A stretch of DNA of 64,000 nt from Agarophyton chilense (lineage: Eukaryota > Rhodophyta > Florideophyceae > Gracilariales > Gracilariaceae): positions 2,170,001 to 2,234,000 of the forward strand of contig JARGXX010000095.1 in the NCBI GenBank assembly GCA_030374765.1, written 5' to 3'. The number at the start of each line of letters is the position of its first letter. The first letter of the stretch is position 1. Positions 27,659-38,373 of this stretch are shown here, in pieces. Under the pieces are notes generated by a model. It had not been told where the DNA came from. It ran no database searches and saw only the letters and a list, made by a program, of their open reading frames with translations. The translations under genes were made by a program, and so were the position numbers.

Positions 27659-27997
27659 TGTAGCATTCTGGATGCACCTGAGTTCGACCGCTCGAAATCC
27701 TACGAAGTTGCGATACGGCATTCATAAGCTATTGCTTGGGCTATGCTCGATTACAAGAAGTTATGAGAAGAATTACTTCATGGAAAGATTGGGACAGGTG
27801 AAATTTAATTAAAAAGTACTGTATTTAGTGTACACTATAAGGTCCCATCACGAAATGTTTTATTTGGTATTATTTAGATAATTATGTAGTGGCACGCCAC
27901 GTGTATGCCTTACTGTACAGTACTTGCTTTCCTCTTGGCAGATTAAAGGGCGCAAGGCCCAGGTAAGGACGGCGAAGGCCAACCAACAACCACCAAC
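27659..27997 (+). repeat. Chromovirus A 3' LTR, truncated
   Basis: It begins TGTAGCATTCTGG and follows the 5' LTR for 339 bp, then stops abruptly where the tRNA-box repeat starts. The remaining roughly 440 bp are not found on the other side of that repeat, so the insertion came with a deletion or rearrangement. Confidence 0.85.
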
Positions 27998-28401
27998 TGT
28001 AACGCAATGACGGGTTAAGTCAGTGTACGGGTCATGACCGGTGCTAGCCTGGTAGAGCCGGTCCTAATGTTCGAATCCTTGACGGCGGCACTCCCAAAGT
28101 ACTTGGTGCAATGGGCTGGCGTTTACTGCGTAGTCCTACAGGTTGGAGCTACGGAAACGATGGCTTGAAGACCAAAGGGTGGAACTAATATACCAAAGGG
28201 TGTTATTTAGTATCCTAACGGTGCCTACCGTACTCTAAGGGAGAAGCGTCACTCGAGCCAAGTAAATAGTACTGGCGAGGCGCTGGGGTCTCCCTTGCAC
28301 TGTAAAGCTATTCTATCACACTAATTAAAATAAATTAATAATCTACATGAGTACACCTGAGGTCGACCCGTCCACATGTCGCCTGTAAGAGACCTCAGCG
28401 C
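27998..28401 (+). repeat. tRNA-box repeat, copy 1
   Basis: About 400 bp, recurring in inverted orientation at 60,737-61,153. It begins TGTAACGCAATGAC. Between 28,045 and 28,085 it has an A-box-like stretch (tagcctggtagagc) and a B-box-like stretch (gttcgaatcc), as in RNA polymerase III promoters of tRNA genes and tRNA-derived SINEs. The boxes are only about 10 bases apart, too close for a real tRNA with an anticodon arm. The 5' TGTAA and, in copy 2, 3' TTACA ends also resemble an LTR. It could be a SINE or a small solo LTR that captured tRNA sequence. No target duplication was found. Confidence 0.7.
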
Positions 28402-29090
28402 AAATGCACCAATGAAAAGCCATGGAACATGCTGCAGATTTCATCTCCGCCATTCATGCACCGTCGGGACTCTCTCCATATGATTTCTTCATATGGATGT
28501 TTCCTGTAGCTCATTTGGAATAAATAGTTCGATCTACCAACTCTCGACTGGAAGGAAAAGGCTTAAAGCAGACTATATGGGGTGTAAATTTAAAGATTTG
28601 CGGTTTGATGGTGTTATCGAAACGCTTTGAGTTTTCAAATAGAAAATCAAGTTGATCTGAAAACTCGATTTCTAAATATATTGAATCTCCGCAGCTCGAA
28701 AAGGTCATGTCACGCATTCGGTTTGAACATTACGGCAACGTATCGTTTTAAATGTCTCGGAAAACGATCAAAAACTGGAAGAATGTAGGTGGTCATGCGT
28801 TTCTGTCTTTGTGAGAGCTATAAATGACCATAAAAAGCTTTCTTAACTCTGTCACACAATTTTGCGTGGACGAAAAAGCATGTCACGGCTGTATGGACTA
28901 AGGAGAACCTGGATCGAAATTGCAATGCCACAATACACTGCTCTTGATAGGAAATCTGAAAATAGTTGTGAATCAAGGACAGTGTGTTGTAGAAGGAGTT
29001 GAATTATTCTGAAAATAAAAATCAAGATGAGAGGTACGCAACCAGATGTACAGCCTTTTGAATCGGAACAGGCATATGGAACAACTTTTT
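28402..29090. other. No gene recognised
   Basis: AT-rich stretch between the tRNA-box repeat and the piggyBac-like relic. Frames are short on both strands and no repeat end or RNA gene was identified. Confidence 0.4.
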
Positions 29091-29119
29091 TAATCAGACC
29101 TGTTGAAAAGTGATTGGCA

Positions 29120-30660
29120 ACTGCTCAAATCATTTGAGCCGATTCATATTTTTTTGCATGTGTTGAAACAGCTGAAGAACTTTTAAAAAGAAGAATGCGA
29201 TTTATTGGGGTTGTAAAAACAGCTACCAGAAGGTTTCCTATAAAAAATCTTTCCGAACTAACGATGAAGGCACGAGCCCATTACGTGTCAATGATCGCGA
29301 AACTGTCTGAATTGGATCTAAAGATGATTTCTATGCTCTGGGTGGACTGTGAAGAGAGATATTTCGCCAGAACTTGCAGCAGTACCCAACAAGAAACTTC
29401 TATGTTTCGTGAAAAATGGAGGACAAGTGACTTAATAACAGAGAAAATTCTGCTTTCTATTGCTATTAAAGAGGTTTTCGAGGAGTGGTATTCTTGTTGT
29501 TTAAGAATTGATTGGCATAATAGGTCACGAAAAGATGATCTGAATATGCAAAAGAAGTTCGTGAAGGAATGGTCTTTTAAAATGACAATTTCTTTGCTGG
29601 CGATGTGCATGGTTGGTGCTTAAAATATGTACAATACTGCATACGAGAAAACATTTAATCGTATACCGCATAGTTCTATTGTATCCTCGCAGATGGATTA
29701 ATAGATAAAAACTTGCTTTCTATTCAAAATATGAAAAAAATGTAATGAGGAATATAAAAAAGAAAACTCATATTTGGCTTGTACCGGCATTCATAAAATT
29801 GGAACCAATCGGTTATGAAGGAAAGTAAATGGTTTTCAACGTCTCAAACATATCAAAGACGACGTAAAGTCTTCAAAACTGTCGTAAAATCACCTCTAAG
29901 GTATGCTACTGTCTTATCTCGGGAGCGTAGTGACGCTCAACCATAGGGAGCGTCTTGACGCTCAACCTTAGAAGGTAGACGTAGTAAACCTCGATGGTAA
30001 CAGGGCACCGTGAAAACCCGCTGGGGCAAACTGCGGGGCGACTAGCGTATACCGTGTAGGTAAACCATGGTAGGCGTCGACGCGCAGGAAAGCCTGTGTG
30101 GTAGTTGAGAAACAATTAACCATAAACTATACTCGTGACCCAAGTGATGCCTTTCTTTATCAGATTAGGATGGGGGAGGTGCATTTACCTATATGCAGTG
30201 GACTGCACTCCCCAGAGCACCCGGGAGGTGCCGAAAAGGCACGGTCTCTGACCTAGTGTCAGAAACCTGGCCAGAACTGGCTACAGTGCCAGATGGCCAC
30301 TCAACTACTGTACTAAAATACACATAATTACAATTACTATCACTAATAATTACTCAACCGGAAGGCACATGTCAAAATTACACGTGACTGACAACACCTA
30401 GATGGAAGCTCGCCCGAGCCTGCGTGGCCGATGAATCCTCGCACCCATCACCTACAAGGTCAGCGTAGTGTATCGGGAACCTCAAAGGTCAGCCTTTCCG
30501 CCACTATACGACAAAAACTACTTACAAATCAAAAATGGTTTGTTCCAAATGCAAAAATTACGATGATATGGTTTGTATGTGTCAGTGTGGAAGCGTTCGT
30601 AATTGTTCTTCAGATCATGTGCGTGACATTTGTAACACTTTTTACATCACTTATTCAATA
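29120..30660 (+). pseudogene. PiggyBac-like transposase relic
   Basis: From about 29,130 a plus frame reads ADSYF..VETAEELL, then FIGVVKTATRRFP (29,198-29,240), LWVD..ERYF..TCSS, and RIDWHNRSRKDDL near 29,505. This is the order in the DDE_Tnp_1_7 (piggyBac-derived) family, including the catalytic-region ADSYF and the ID-x-HNR box. The frame ends at 29,623. A cysteine/histidine cluster, VCSKCKN...CGSVRNCSSDHV, at 30,535-30,640 fits the C-terminal zinc finger of the same family. About 0.8 kb of unrelated sequence lies between, including a repeat region near 29,920-30,430. An in-frame stop precedes ADSYF. The terminal repeats were not found. Confidence 0.65.
29917..30430. repeat. Probable inserted short element inside the piggyBac relic
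   Basis: This stretch separates the two transposase pieces and is richer in GC than its surroundings. It opens with a tandem pair of about 25 bp (gggagcgtagtgacgctcaa and gggagcgtcttgacgctcaa), each able to form a hairpin. No coding frame was recognised. Boundaries are uncertain and I found no second copy in the window. Confidence 0.35.
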
Positions 30661-31470
30661 ATATTGATGCTCATGTGTCCACATGCGTGTTTTGGCTTTT
30701 CAGGGGCGTTGTATAAAAAGTATAAAGAAAATTCGAAATTAAACTAATCACCGTTTTAATTAAATTCGCATTTTCAAATTTCTAGATATATTATCGTCTT
30801 TGAAAAAATCATCTCTTTAGCATATGTGACTATAATTTATCTTCTGTGAAAGAGGGCGCAAATGAATCCTTAGAAAACAATAATATTTAGAACTAGTTGA
30901 GCTCCCTTAAGAATGTTTGTCTTTCACTGAAATGGGCAAGGTGTGAACCCTGTGTTCATCAGTCCCTGAGTGGTCGTGAAAGCACTGACCTGGTGTTACG
31001 GAAAACAACTGTCTAAACAATGTAGTATAAAGCAGGTCGAACATGATTAGAAAAATAGTTTCTTGTTTAGAAAATAGGATAAGCCGCTGCAGTGTGGAAA
31101 CGAGCGTTTTTTACTAATTTTCTGGAAAATAGAACTGGCCTCATGTGAGGCCAATGCTCCGGGCCTGTAGACACTAGAAGTACCGCTGTAACTGCGTATG
31201 ATGGTTGGTTTGGGCGCACCACTATTATGAGGCACCGAAACTGGTACCTTATAAAAATTTTCCGGGGTTAATTCTAGTTTGATGACGTCGTCGTCAGCTA
31301 TCGTGACGTTGTTTGACAACAGTACCATTGATATCAAAAACTACAAATGTTGGGCGTTTTCTTTAAAAAAAAGAAAAGTTTCTTCCCTTCAAAAAGAAGA
31401 GGGTTACAAGCTATAGGGCACAAGACACGGGATGAATCATGATGTGACCTGTTGCGCACGGCGGGGCTGT
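30661..31470. other. No gene recognised; inverted-repeat motif
   Basis: AT-rich spacer up to the gene island. At 31,137-31,152 the palindrome ggcctcatgtgaggcc, with a flanking acactag, repeats in inverted orientation the motif at 17,092-17,129. Nothing else identified. Confidence 0.4.
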
Positions 31471-31570
31471 CATGCAATTGCCTCTTGATCATCAGCATTT
31501 GATCGCTCGCAAGCCATGCGGCAAGAGTCACTTCTCTGACTTGTTTCGAATCGCAGTTGAGCTTTCAAAA

Positions 31571-32347
31571 ATGACTTCAAAGCCTCGTCGAGCGATGAAT
31601 GAATCAGCAGCCCTGGTTGCCCGTCGAACGCAGTCCGAGCGAGACGCTCTGCGACGCCGACAAAAAGAGAAAAAAGCTCGTATCGTGAAGAAACATGTGC
31701 ACTACAAACAAAAGAAGAAGCTGCTCTCTCAATTGGCCGCATCTGAAAAAGATGCGCCCATAGTGGCCCCGGAGCTGGGCGGAATAGACGCTGATGCAGA
31801 GGATCAGCCTAAGGAAGAGCGAACAGAAGGGAAAGGAAGCACAGCAAATGAGCCATCTGCACTGCCCACACAGAATAAAGGGGAGGGAAAGAAGACGCCT
31901 GAAAAGTTGAAGCAAACAAAGTCAGGGAAGAAGGCCAATGGTAACAGTGCAGAGAGCGAAACGGGAAGCAAAACTAAATATACTCCATTTGCCAAGGAGA
32001 TGAAAGAGTTTGAAGAAGCAAAGAGGAAACAAGCGCAGCAGCAAAAGGAACGTGTGGAAAAAATCAAAGAAAGGGAGGCAATGTTGAAAAACTCCAAGAA
32101 GAATAGAAACAAACAGGTGCGTGTACTGGTGACATGTGTTACAAACGATTTACGCAGCAAAGTTGTAGGGCGTAAAGCACAGCTCCGACGATTAAGGCGC
32201 GTAATAGAGACTAACTCTCCAAGTACCTCCCGTTGCGTTTCATTTGGTTTCTTGTAACAGTCAAAGCAATATCGGGCGAAAACGCACAGGGGCCAGCCGA
32301 AAATGAAACATCGTGTTAACGCATTATTGGCTCGTATTGAAAAGTAA
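31571..32347 (+). CDS. Fyv7-like rRNA-processing protein, two exons
   Basis: Small basic nucleolar protein of the Fyv7/TAP26 type, which acts in 40S (18S rRNA) maturation in yeast. Exon 1 runs 31,571-32,116 and exon 2 32,261-32,347, joined in phase 0 across a 144-bp intron with GTGCGT and AACAG ends. The second exon encodes RAKTHRGQPKMKHRVNALLA, the C-terminal signature of the family (K-T-x-x-G-Q-P-x-M), so the intron is well supported although the unspliced frame stays open to 32,257. The middle is charged (KEMKEFEEAKRKQ and a coiled coil). The predicted length is about 210 residues from ATG 31,571; an upstream ATG at 31,472 would add 33 residues with no family match. It converges on RAB5IF, 52 bases away. 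Confidence 0.75.
32117..32260 (+). other. Spliceosomal intron in the Fyv7-like gene
   Basis: GT at 32,117 and AG at 32,260, preceded by a pyrimidine-rich ttggtttcttgtaacag. Length 144 bp, phase 0. Splicing restores the conserved C-terminal GQP motif. It is the only intron I can support in the gene island. Confidence 0.75.
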
Positions 32348-32399
32348 TGAGCACCATTGCATTGTAAACCAGTGAGTTTACACGGCTTTGCGGCGCGAC

Positions 32400-32849
32400 T
32401 CATGTGTTTTGCGGCAAGAACACTGTGTAGGATAATGTCCATGACAGTATAAACAACGCCATGCTCGGCAGTGCGCCCTCTGTTTGAATGGTATGATGCT
32501 TGTTAATTTCTTCAAGATCAAGCTCGTGGAAAAAGGAAAGAATGGCGGTGGGGGCGAGTAGAGAAACAGAGAAGAAGGTGAGAATTGCTGGGAAACCTTT
32601 TAGCTGAAGTATGCCGAAAGCGGTACCGATAAATATTGCCATGATCTGTCGAATCCAGTGCACTGCGTCGACGGCATCTTCTGATGATAGTGGGAGGTCG
32701 GAATTGAGTACCCTCTGCACGAGAAATTTGCGCTGTTGTTGTGCTTGTGGCTGTTGGGCTGTTTGGTCGTTGACGTGTGCTTTGGACTCGACGGCACTTG
32801 CTTTTTGCTTTGTCCTTGTGGTTTTTGAAGAGCGTGATCGCAGTCCCAT
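32400..32849 (-). CDS. RAB5IF/OPTI family ER membrane protein
   Basis: A 149-residue protein of the Rab5-interacting family (PF07019 type). In animals RAB5IF (C20orf24, OPTI) is the partner of the TMCO1 insertase at the ER translocon and has also been linked to respirasome assembly. Residues 1-45 are a polar, Gln-rich cytosolic tail. Residues 63-90 carry the family signature VHWIRQIMA followed by GILQLKGFP. Three membrane segments are visible at about 66-82, 86-107 and 127-145. The start at ATG 32,849 is the only ATG upstream of the domain, and length matches the family. It is divergent from CSP41, sharing a 372-bp intergenic region, and convergent with the Fyv7-like gene. Confidence 0.87.
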   Translation of the reverse strand: MGLRSRSSKTTRTKQKASAVESKAHVNDQTAQQPQAQQQRKFLVQRVLNSDLPLSSEDAVDAVHWIRQIMAIFIGTAFGILQLKGFPAILTFFSVSLLAPTAILSFFHELDLEEINKHHTIQTEGALPSMALFILSWTLSYTVFLPQNT

Positions 32850-33221
32850 TGTGACGAAATGCGCGGCTGGTGACTCGGAGAAAAGTGCAGATGGAGGACG
32901 AAGAGAGCGAAAAACGGGTGATAGTTTTGAGTTGTACTAGCCAACTGCGCGAGCGCTTTGCTGTGCCGTCGCTATAGCGTGTGCAAACGTACCAAACAAA
33001 AGCACGGTGGGTCGCGTGCCTCGCGCCAAGATTTGTTGTTTCTATTTTGCTATTATTTTGCAAACCGCTGCTAATTCGTATTTTGTGATCTGCCGCAACC
33101 TCTCATAACCTCCCGTCACAACCACAGGTTGGTTGTTGGTTGCTTGTGCGCTTTGCTTGCCTTCGCGAGAGCATCTTCAACGTCTGCAGCTTTCTTCGCC
33201 GCGCAGCAGTCGCCCAAAGTC
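32850..33221. promoter_or_regulatory. Divergent promoter region, RAB5IF/CSP41
   Basis: A 372-bp interval between two divergent start codons. It must hold both promoters and 5' UTRs. No clear TATA box was seen on either side. Confidence 0.5.
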
Positions 33222-34310
33222 ATGTTCGCCTTCGCCTCATCCACTTTTGTCCACAAGCGCGCGCTGCCGAACAGCGCATCGATAAGCACGCGGCCGCAAC
33301 ATGCACCTCATCGTACGTGCTCAATGTGTTCCAAGGTGCTCATCGTGAACACCAAAGGCGGCGGTCACGGTCACATCGGTCTACATCTTGCGCGCGCATT
33401 GCTGGAAAAGGGCTTGACGGTTGATATGCTGCAGGTTGGAAAACAAACTTCCAACGGTCCAGTTGGCAAATATCCGCAGCTCGCGTCAGAATTTTCCTCC
33501 TTCTCCGTTCGCTATGGCCATGTCACACACGAATCCGTGGGCAGTGGCTATGACGCAGTGTTTGATAACAATGCCAAATCTGTCGAAGAAATCGCCCCGA
33601 TTATCAAAGCAGGAAAGGATGGTGCGGAGGTGTTCTACGTCTCCAGCGCTGGCGCGTACAAGTACGACCCGAATGTGGCGCCACACTTGGTTGGTGACGC
33701 GGCAAACGGCCCCACTATCGACGTAGAGAACGCCCTTCGGGAAAGTGGCGTAAGTTGTGTAAACTTTCGACCCACTTATATCATTGGCTCTGCCAGTTCA
33801 AAGAGAGAGTACACTGATTTCTTTTTCGACAGAATTGTGCGTCACAGACCAATTCCACTGCCGGGGTCTGGAACTGAGCTCACATGTCTGACCGACGTGC
33901 GCGACGTGGCGTCCATGCTGGCGGCGGCGGTGGGAAAGGGGTTGAAGAACGAGACAATGAACATGGTCAACACGCGATGCATCTCGTTTGACGGCATCGT
34001 GAGGATGTGCGAGAAAGTGTGTGGTAAGGAGGCAAAAGTAGTGTACTACGACGCCGAAGATATGAAAGCCAAAATAGAGGGCTTCCAAGTGAAGAAAGCG
34101 TTTCCGTTCCGCCCGCGCCACTTTTTCGCGGATCCACTTGAAGCACAGGTCAAACTGGGTTGGCACCCGCACTTTTCGGGTACCAGCGAGGGGCTGATGA
34201 AAACGCTTCAGCTCTGTTACGACGAGTATTTACAGCTGGGGCTTGACAAGGCAGACGTGTCGTTCACCGTGGATGAGCAGGTTTTGGAGCACGTTGCGGC
34301 GGCGGCCTAA
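33222..34310 (+). CDS. CSP41-like plastid RNA-binding protein
   Basis: A 362-residue atypical short-chain dehydrogenase/epimerase of the CSP41 family. In plants CSP41a and CSP41b bind and stabilise chloroplast mRNA and rRNA and are not known as active epimerases. The N-terminal 35 residues (MFAFASSTFVHKR, Ser/Ala/Arg-rich) look like a transit peptide. The Rossmann motif NTKGGGHGHIG is at 43-53, with the Lys-Gly-Gly-His wording typical of CSP41. SSAGAYKY at 141-148, FRPTYIIGS at 182-190 and FFFDRIVR follow, and the C-terminal ends with the family's helical tail. Where CSP41 proteins often have VEK, here it is VEN (about 168-170), and no Tyr-x3-Lys pair is evident. ATG 33,222 is the first ATG in frame; codons upstream are open but lack one. 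Confidence 0.87.
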   Translation: MFAFASSTFVHKRALPNSASISTRPQHAPHRTCSMCSKVLIVNTKGGGHGHIGLHLARALLEKGLTVDMLQVGKQTSNGPVGKYPQLASEFSSFSVRYGHVTHESVGSGYDAVFDNNAKSVEEIAPIIKAGKDGAEVFYVSSAGAYKYDPNVAPHLVGDAANGPTIDVENALRESGVSCVNFRPTYIIGSASSKREYTDFFFDRIVRHRPIPLPGSGTELTCLTDVRDVASMLAAAVGKGLKNETMNMVNTRCISFDGIVRMCEKVCGKEAKVVYYDAEDMKAKIEGFQVKKAFPFRPRHFFADPLEAQVKLGWHPHFSGTSEGLMKTLQLCYDEYLQLGLDKADVSFTVDEQVLEHVAAAA

Positions 34311-34946
34311 CAAGAACGAGCGTGTTGGGATAGAATATGTGCTATGTGCTAGTCCAGTCGCGTTACAGATGACGTCAGGTTGGCCTGGCCTACACACACC
34401 TGAGTCCTAACAACGTGCCCCTTTGTGCGCATCCAGCAGCGCAACCACGCGCAACGAACACCCCCTCCCACCCCCTCCTCCACCACAGTGACGTCGCATT
34501 CCCTCTCACCAGCAAGGGACTTAGTTGCCGCAGACAGCCCCCCACCCGCCGATATGCAGTGCAAACTGCCACAGCCCTCACCTGTCGACGGCACGCGCCA
34601 AGTGGCACAAAAAACGGCGCGCCCCAGCGACAAGTACAATAAACGCGAGCGCACAAATCGCGTGACAAAAAGAGTGCAACGCAATCAATGTTTAGTACAT
34701 CAGTTCTTTTACTGTTGAGACGCCGTTAAAAAATTCTGTTGGGTGGGTATAATGTGTGTGGTGCGTGTGTGTGTAAAAAAGAAAAAAAACCAAAAGTCGG
34801 AACGGGGGAGCGCACGAAAAGCGGAGCACTACGAAACGGTGGTGGGGGGACCACGGAAGGACAAACGCACAAGTCTTGAGAGGGGCGGGGAATCGGGACG
34901 CTGAAACTACTAGGGAATGAGTGGAACGGAATGTGACAAAAAAGAC
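34311..34946. other. Intergenic region between convergent genes
   Basis: Holds the 3' ends of CSP41 and the Hint gene. Contains C-rich and TG-rich simple sequence (tgtgtgtg around 34,757-34,775). Several overlapping frames at 34,349-34,718 on both strands have GC-rich composition and no domain, and I do not call them. Confidence 0.5.
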
Positions 34947-36350
34947 CTAGTTGACGACAGCACCGCTGGGCAAGTAGCTAGCCATTGTGTCAGCGCCCGC
35001 CTCAAAGGCTGTGAGACACATGCCGAGGCGAGAGTAGGCTGCACGAAGCGGCGCCAAGAAGGCATGTGCCATATTGGGCTTGACAGCAGTAGTGTAGGTA
35101 CTTGCCAGCACGCCATTGACAACAATGTCGCCGTGCACGGTTTGCGGGTTGAACAGGCCAGTGGCATCGACGGAAGACACGCGAGTGACTTGTGCGAACG
35201 AGGCGTCGGCCAGCTTGAGCGTGTCGCCGTTGTTGACGGTGGACGCGGCGCTGAGATGACCGTTGACGTAGAGGTAGTGGCCGCGGGTGAGGGACAGTTG
35301 GTGGCCGGAGGAAAGGTGCAGGTGCACAAAGCTGTGGCGCACGTCGGCGAGCTTGTGAGTGAACATGAAGACGGGCGAGTAGGTTTCGGGAGCAACCAGG
35401 ACGCGATCGCCAATATTAACGCTAGCCATGCTCTTGACGGAGCCGTCGTCGAGCTGCACAGTGGCGTGAGCCGGGAAGCAAACGGCATCATCCTCGGGCG
35501 AGGCTTCTGGCTCCACGGTGTCGGAGGGAAAAGATACTTCTCCGTCAACACCACCGACCGGCTGCGCAGCGTCTTCGGAGGGGAACGCGGAGACGGGAGC
35601 GTCCGTCGGGAGGGTGGAGTCCGTGACCGGGGCGTCAGTAGGATCAACAGCGGCAGGAGCGTCCGGAAGCGGAGCGACAGAGGCGTCCACAGCCGGTACG
35701 GGCTGGGCAACACCAGGAACACCCGGAAGCACTGGAGCCACGGGAGCGTCAGTAGGAGCCGGGGTGAAGGTGACGTCGCGCGGCGGAGAAGTGGTAACCG
35801 GCTCGAAGGGCTGGGCGCTAGGCGCAATGGGCAGCTGCGTGGGCACAGGGACGTTAGGATCGGTGGGAATCTGCTCGACGGGCGGCGTGAAGATGGGCAC
35901 ATCAATGTCAGTAACAGCCGGAGCCACAGAAGTTTCGAGCGGCAGCGATTCGGGGTCGTCGGTGCCCTCGAGCGGGGACTCGACGGGTTCGGCGTCAACG
36001 AGCTGGCGTGCGGGCGGGACGTAGGTGCCGGGGAGAATGGGGCGGAACACAGCAACACCGTCGTTGGGAATCGTAGTGAAACCGTGCACGACGGAGGGTT
36101 GGCGCTGTTGGCGCACGGCCATGGCGGGTGTGTCGCGGGGGGGGGCGAGTGTCTCGGCGTGCGCGAGATAAACGAGCTCGCGATCGAGGGAGAGCTTCAT
36201 GCGACGGATGGACTCCTGTAGCGAGGCGGACGGGTGACGGTCGGGCGACAGCGGGCCGACGGCGCGGGTCGGCGGCGGCGGCGGCGGCGGGAAGGCGAGG
36301 GAGATTGAGAGCGACGCGCAGAGGGCGGCGACGACAAGTGAGACGCGCAT
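34947..36350 (-). CDS. Secreted protein with C-terminal Hint (Hog-like) domain
   Basis: A 467-residue protein starting at ATG 36,350, where a clear signal peptide begins (MRVSLVVAALCASLSISLA). Residues 25-290 are a Pro/Thr/Asp-rich, probably extracellular stalk with repeats of the PTDAPV type. The Hint domain starts at Cys291 (CFPAHATVQLDDG). It continues with MASVNIGDRVLV, a block-B SLTRGHYLYV with the expected Thr and His (about 354-358), and GDIVVNGVLAS near 406-416. In hedgehog proteins and inteins this fold performs N-S acyl shift at the Cys and self-cleavage. The catalytic Cys and the T-x-x-H pair are present. Whether it cleaves or attaches a lipid is not shown. Hint proteins of this plan occur in red algae. 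A CTTATAAG TATA-like box lies at 36,528-36,535. Confidence 0.88.
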   Translation of the reverse strand: MRVSLVVAALCASLSISLAFPPPPPPPTRAVGPLSPDRHPSASLQESIRRMKLSLDRELVYLAHAETLAPPRDTPAMAVRQQRQPSVVHGFTTIPNDGVAVFRPILPGTYVPPARQLVDAEPVESPLEGTDDPESLPLETSVAPAVTDIDVPIFTPPVEQIPTDPNVPVPTQLPIAPSAQPFEPVTTSPPRDVTFTPAPTDAPVAPVLPGVPGVAQPVPAVDASVAPLPDAPAAVDPTDAPVTDSTLPTDAPVSAFPSEDAAQPVGGVDGEVSFPSDTVEPEASPEDDAVCFPAHATVQLDDGSVKSMASVNIGDRVLVAPETYSPVFMFTHKLADVRHSFVHLHLSSGHQLSLTRGHYLYVNGHLSAASTVNNGDTLKLADASFAQVTRVSSVDATGLFNPQTVHGDIVVNGVLASTYTTAVKPNMAHAFLAPLRAAYSRLGMCLTAFEAGADTMASYLPSGAVVN

Positions 36351-36979
36351 GACGGAGGAGGCGAACGGAGGGGCGTGCGAGAGGGGGGAGGAGTGACAGG
36401 CGCGAAGGACGAAGGACGAAGAAAGCGGCGCAAGACGGGAGGGGAAGACGGAAGCTAGGCGCGGTGGATGCGACGGAATGGGAGCGAGGAGATGGGGGGG
36501 GGAAGTAAGACGCAAAGCGCGGCGGCGCTTATAAGACGAAGGAAGGCGCGAACAGCACACGCGCCAGCAATGCGAACGACTTGGCGCGCCACGTGCGCGT
36601 ACGCGCTTCGTTTCCGTTCACCACGCTCGCCCGCGCATGACAGTGCGAGCGCAACGGCTCGCATGCGCTGACGCGGAAGCGCACTGTATGTATGCGTGTA
36701 CGGAGGATATGCACAGCGCAGAGCCGACTGACGCTTGGAATGCGACTTGTCAGCGACGGTGCCACGTCACGAGGCGCCTCTCGAGATGTGGGCTATTGCG
36801 ATATATAACTTGGAACACAGTGGAGATGGAGCCTCCCCTCCTTCCCCCCCCCCCCTCCGTTGTCACTCTTTACCCTCGCCGCCCGAAACAACACCGCTGT
36901 TGCCTTTTCTTACCACGCTGCCGCTCTATGCGCTATACGCCCCCCCCCCCGCGAGTGGGCCGGCCGTGTGTAGTGTACT
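36351..36979. promoter_or_regulatory. Upstream region of the Hint gene; 3' end of GALE
   Basis: GC-rich 629 bp with long C runs at about 36,844-36,856 and 36,941-36,950. On the minus strand CTTATAAG at 36,528-36,535 is a TATA candidate about 180 bases before the Hint start. Nothing coding is supported. Confidence 0.45.
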
Positions 36980-38038
36980 CTACGCGTCGCTGTCGGCGTA
37001 GCCGTTGGGGTTGTTAGATTGCCAGCGCCACGTATCGGCGCACATGTCGTCCACACCCAGCTTGGCCGTCCAGCCGAGGAAGCGTTGCGCAAAGCTGGGG
37101 TCGGCGTACAACACGGCCACATCACCATCGCGTCGCGGTGCCACCTCGTACGGTAACTTTCGTCCGCACGCCTTCGACATGCCGTTGAGCATGTCCAGCA
37201 CGGAGTAGCCGTTGCCCGTGCCCAGATTGACCGATATGCAGCCGGGATTGGTGTCGCGCAGCTTGTTGAGTGCGGCCACGTGCCCCTTGGCCAGATCCAC
37301 CACGTGGATGTAATCGCGCACGCCCGTGCCGTCGTGCGTGTCGTAGTCGTTTCCAAACACGGTGAGATGCGGGCGACGACGCACTGCCACCTGCGCCACG
37401 TACGGCATCAGGTTGTTTGGAATGCCCGTCGGATCCTCGCCGATGCGCCCCGAGCTATGCGCCCCGCATGGGTTGAAGTAACGTAGGATGAGTATGTTCC
37501 ACGATTGATCTGCGTTTTGTAGATCGCGCAAAAACTCCTCGATGAACAGCTTGGTACGACCATACGGATTGGTGGCACCGATCTGCACCTGTTCCGTCAC
37601 CGGCATTTGTTTGACCAGCCCGTACACGGTGGCCGACGACGAGAACACAAAGCGCTTGCACTTGTACTTGGTGAGAAGGTTGAGCAGGTGCAGCGTGCCG
37701 GTGAGGTTATTGTGATAGTAGCGGATGGGCTGCTTGACGCTCTCGCCCACCGCCTTGAGCCCTGCGAAGTGGATGCACGCAAAGAAGCTGAACTGCTTGA
37801 ACACGGCTTCGAGGTCGTCAAAATTGAGCAGATCCACTTTGCGGAACACGATGAGCTCGGCACGGTTGGTGATCTGCGCCACGCGCAACAGCGACTCCTC
37901 GGAGGAGTTGTCCAGGTTGTCGACCACGACGGCGGTGAAACCGAGCGACACCAGCTCCAGCACGGTGTGCGATCCGATGTAGCCGGCGCCGCCCGTCACC
38001 AGGATGGTCTTGTTTTCGGCGTCGTTGGCAGTGGCCAT
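36980..38038 (-). CDS. GALE: UDP-glucose 4-epimerase
   Basis: A 352-residue NAD-dependent epimerase interconverting UDP-glucose and UDP-galactose, the last Leloir step. In red algae it feeds synthesis of floridoside and galactans such as carrageenan. The NAD-binding motif TGGAGYIGS is at 15-23, SSSATVYG at 133-140 and the catalytic pair Tyr159-x3-Lys163 (YGRTK). The substrate-binding [13 protein letters not shown] and the C-terminal signature with DYIHVVDLA are intact. The length equals the human and yeast epimerase domain, without a mutarotase fusion. ATG 38,038 gives a normal N-terminus; the open frame upstream has no other ATG. A TATAAAA on the minus strand at 38,092-38,098 lies about 55 bases upstream. 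It is divergent from PDCD2. Confidence 0.96.
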   Translation of the reverse strand: MATANDAENKTILVTGGAGYIGSHTVLELVSLGFTAVVVDNLDNSSEESLLRVAQITNRAELIVFRKVDLLNFDDLEAVFKQFSFFACIHFAGLKAVGESVKQPIRYYHNNLTGTLHLLNLLTKYKCKRFVFSSSATVYGLVKQMPVTEQVQIGATNPYGRTKLFIEEFLRDLQNADQSWNILILRYFNPCGAHSSGRIGEDPTGIPNNLMPYVAQVAVRRRPHLTVFGNDYDTHDGTGVRDYIHVVDLAKGHVAALNKLRDTNPGCISVNLGTGNGYSVLDMLNGMSKACGRKLPYEVAPRRDGDVAVLYADPSFAQRFLGWTAKLGVDDMCADTWRWQSNNPNGYADSDA

Positions 38039-38373
38039 GTTGAGCGTGATGTGCGCACCGACGACTCCTCCTTCCTGTGCCGTCTGCACCGTTTTATACG
38101 AACAAGGTATATGGTTCGCGTAAGCTCTATGTTATTGCGTGTGTGGCCTAGAGACAAATAATCCACCATTGGGTGTGTGGCAGCGCGCCGTCAGCGCAGC
38201 AGCTAATTTGTTTACGACCCAAGTAATTGCGCCGCGCCTGCACCAACCAAATTTCAAATCAAACAAAGTAATTAAGGGCAACCGCGCAATTGCGGTCGCC
38301 AGCACAACACGCCGCCGCATCGCGCCGCATCGCCCACCGCGCGCCGTCGTCGTCGCGCAGCACGACCAGCACG
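38039..38373. promoter_or_regulatory. Divergent promoter region, GALE/PDCD2
   Basis: A 335-bp interval between divergent ATGs. On the GALE side TATAAAA lies at 38,092-38,098 (minus). No TATA is obvious for PDCD2. Confidence 0.5.

Larger units (their letters stand above)
17619..27997 (+). mobile_element. Chromovirus A (Ty3/Gypsy), degenerate
   Basis: LTR retrotransposon in plus orientation. Order: 5' LTR, primer site, gag, protease, reverse transcriptase, RNase H, integrase, chromodomain, an antisense frame, polypurine tract and a truncated 3' LTR. The order PR-RT-RH-IN defines Ty3/Gypsy, and the C-terminal chromodomain places it with chromoviruses. It is related to but clearly different from element B at 49,745-60,413; most protein domains align over their length while the LTRs share only the tips. 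It has many stops and several frameshifts and lacks the N-terminal third of gag. A solo LTR of family B sits inside it. The 3' LTR is cut at 27,997 by another repeat, so the target duplication cannot be read. Confidence 0.9.
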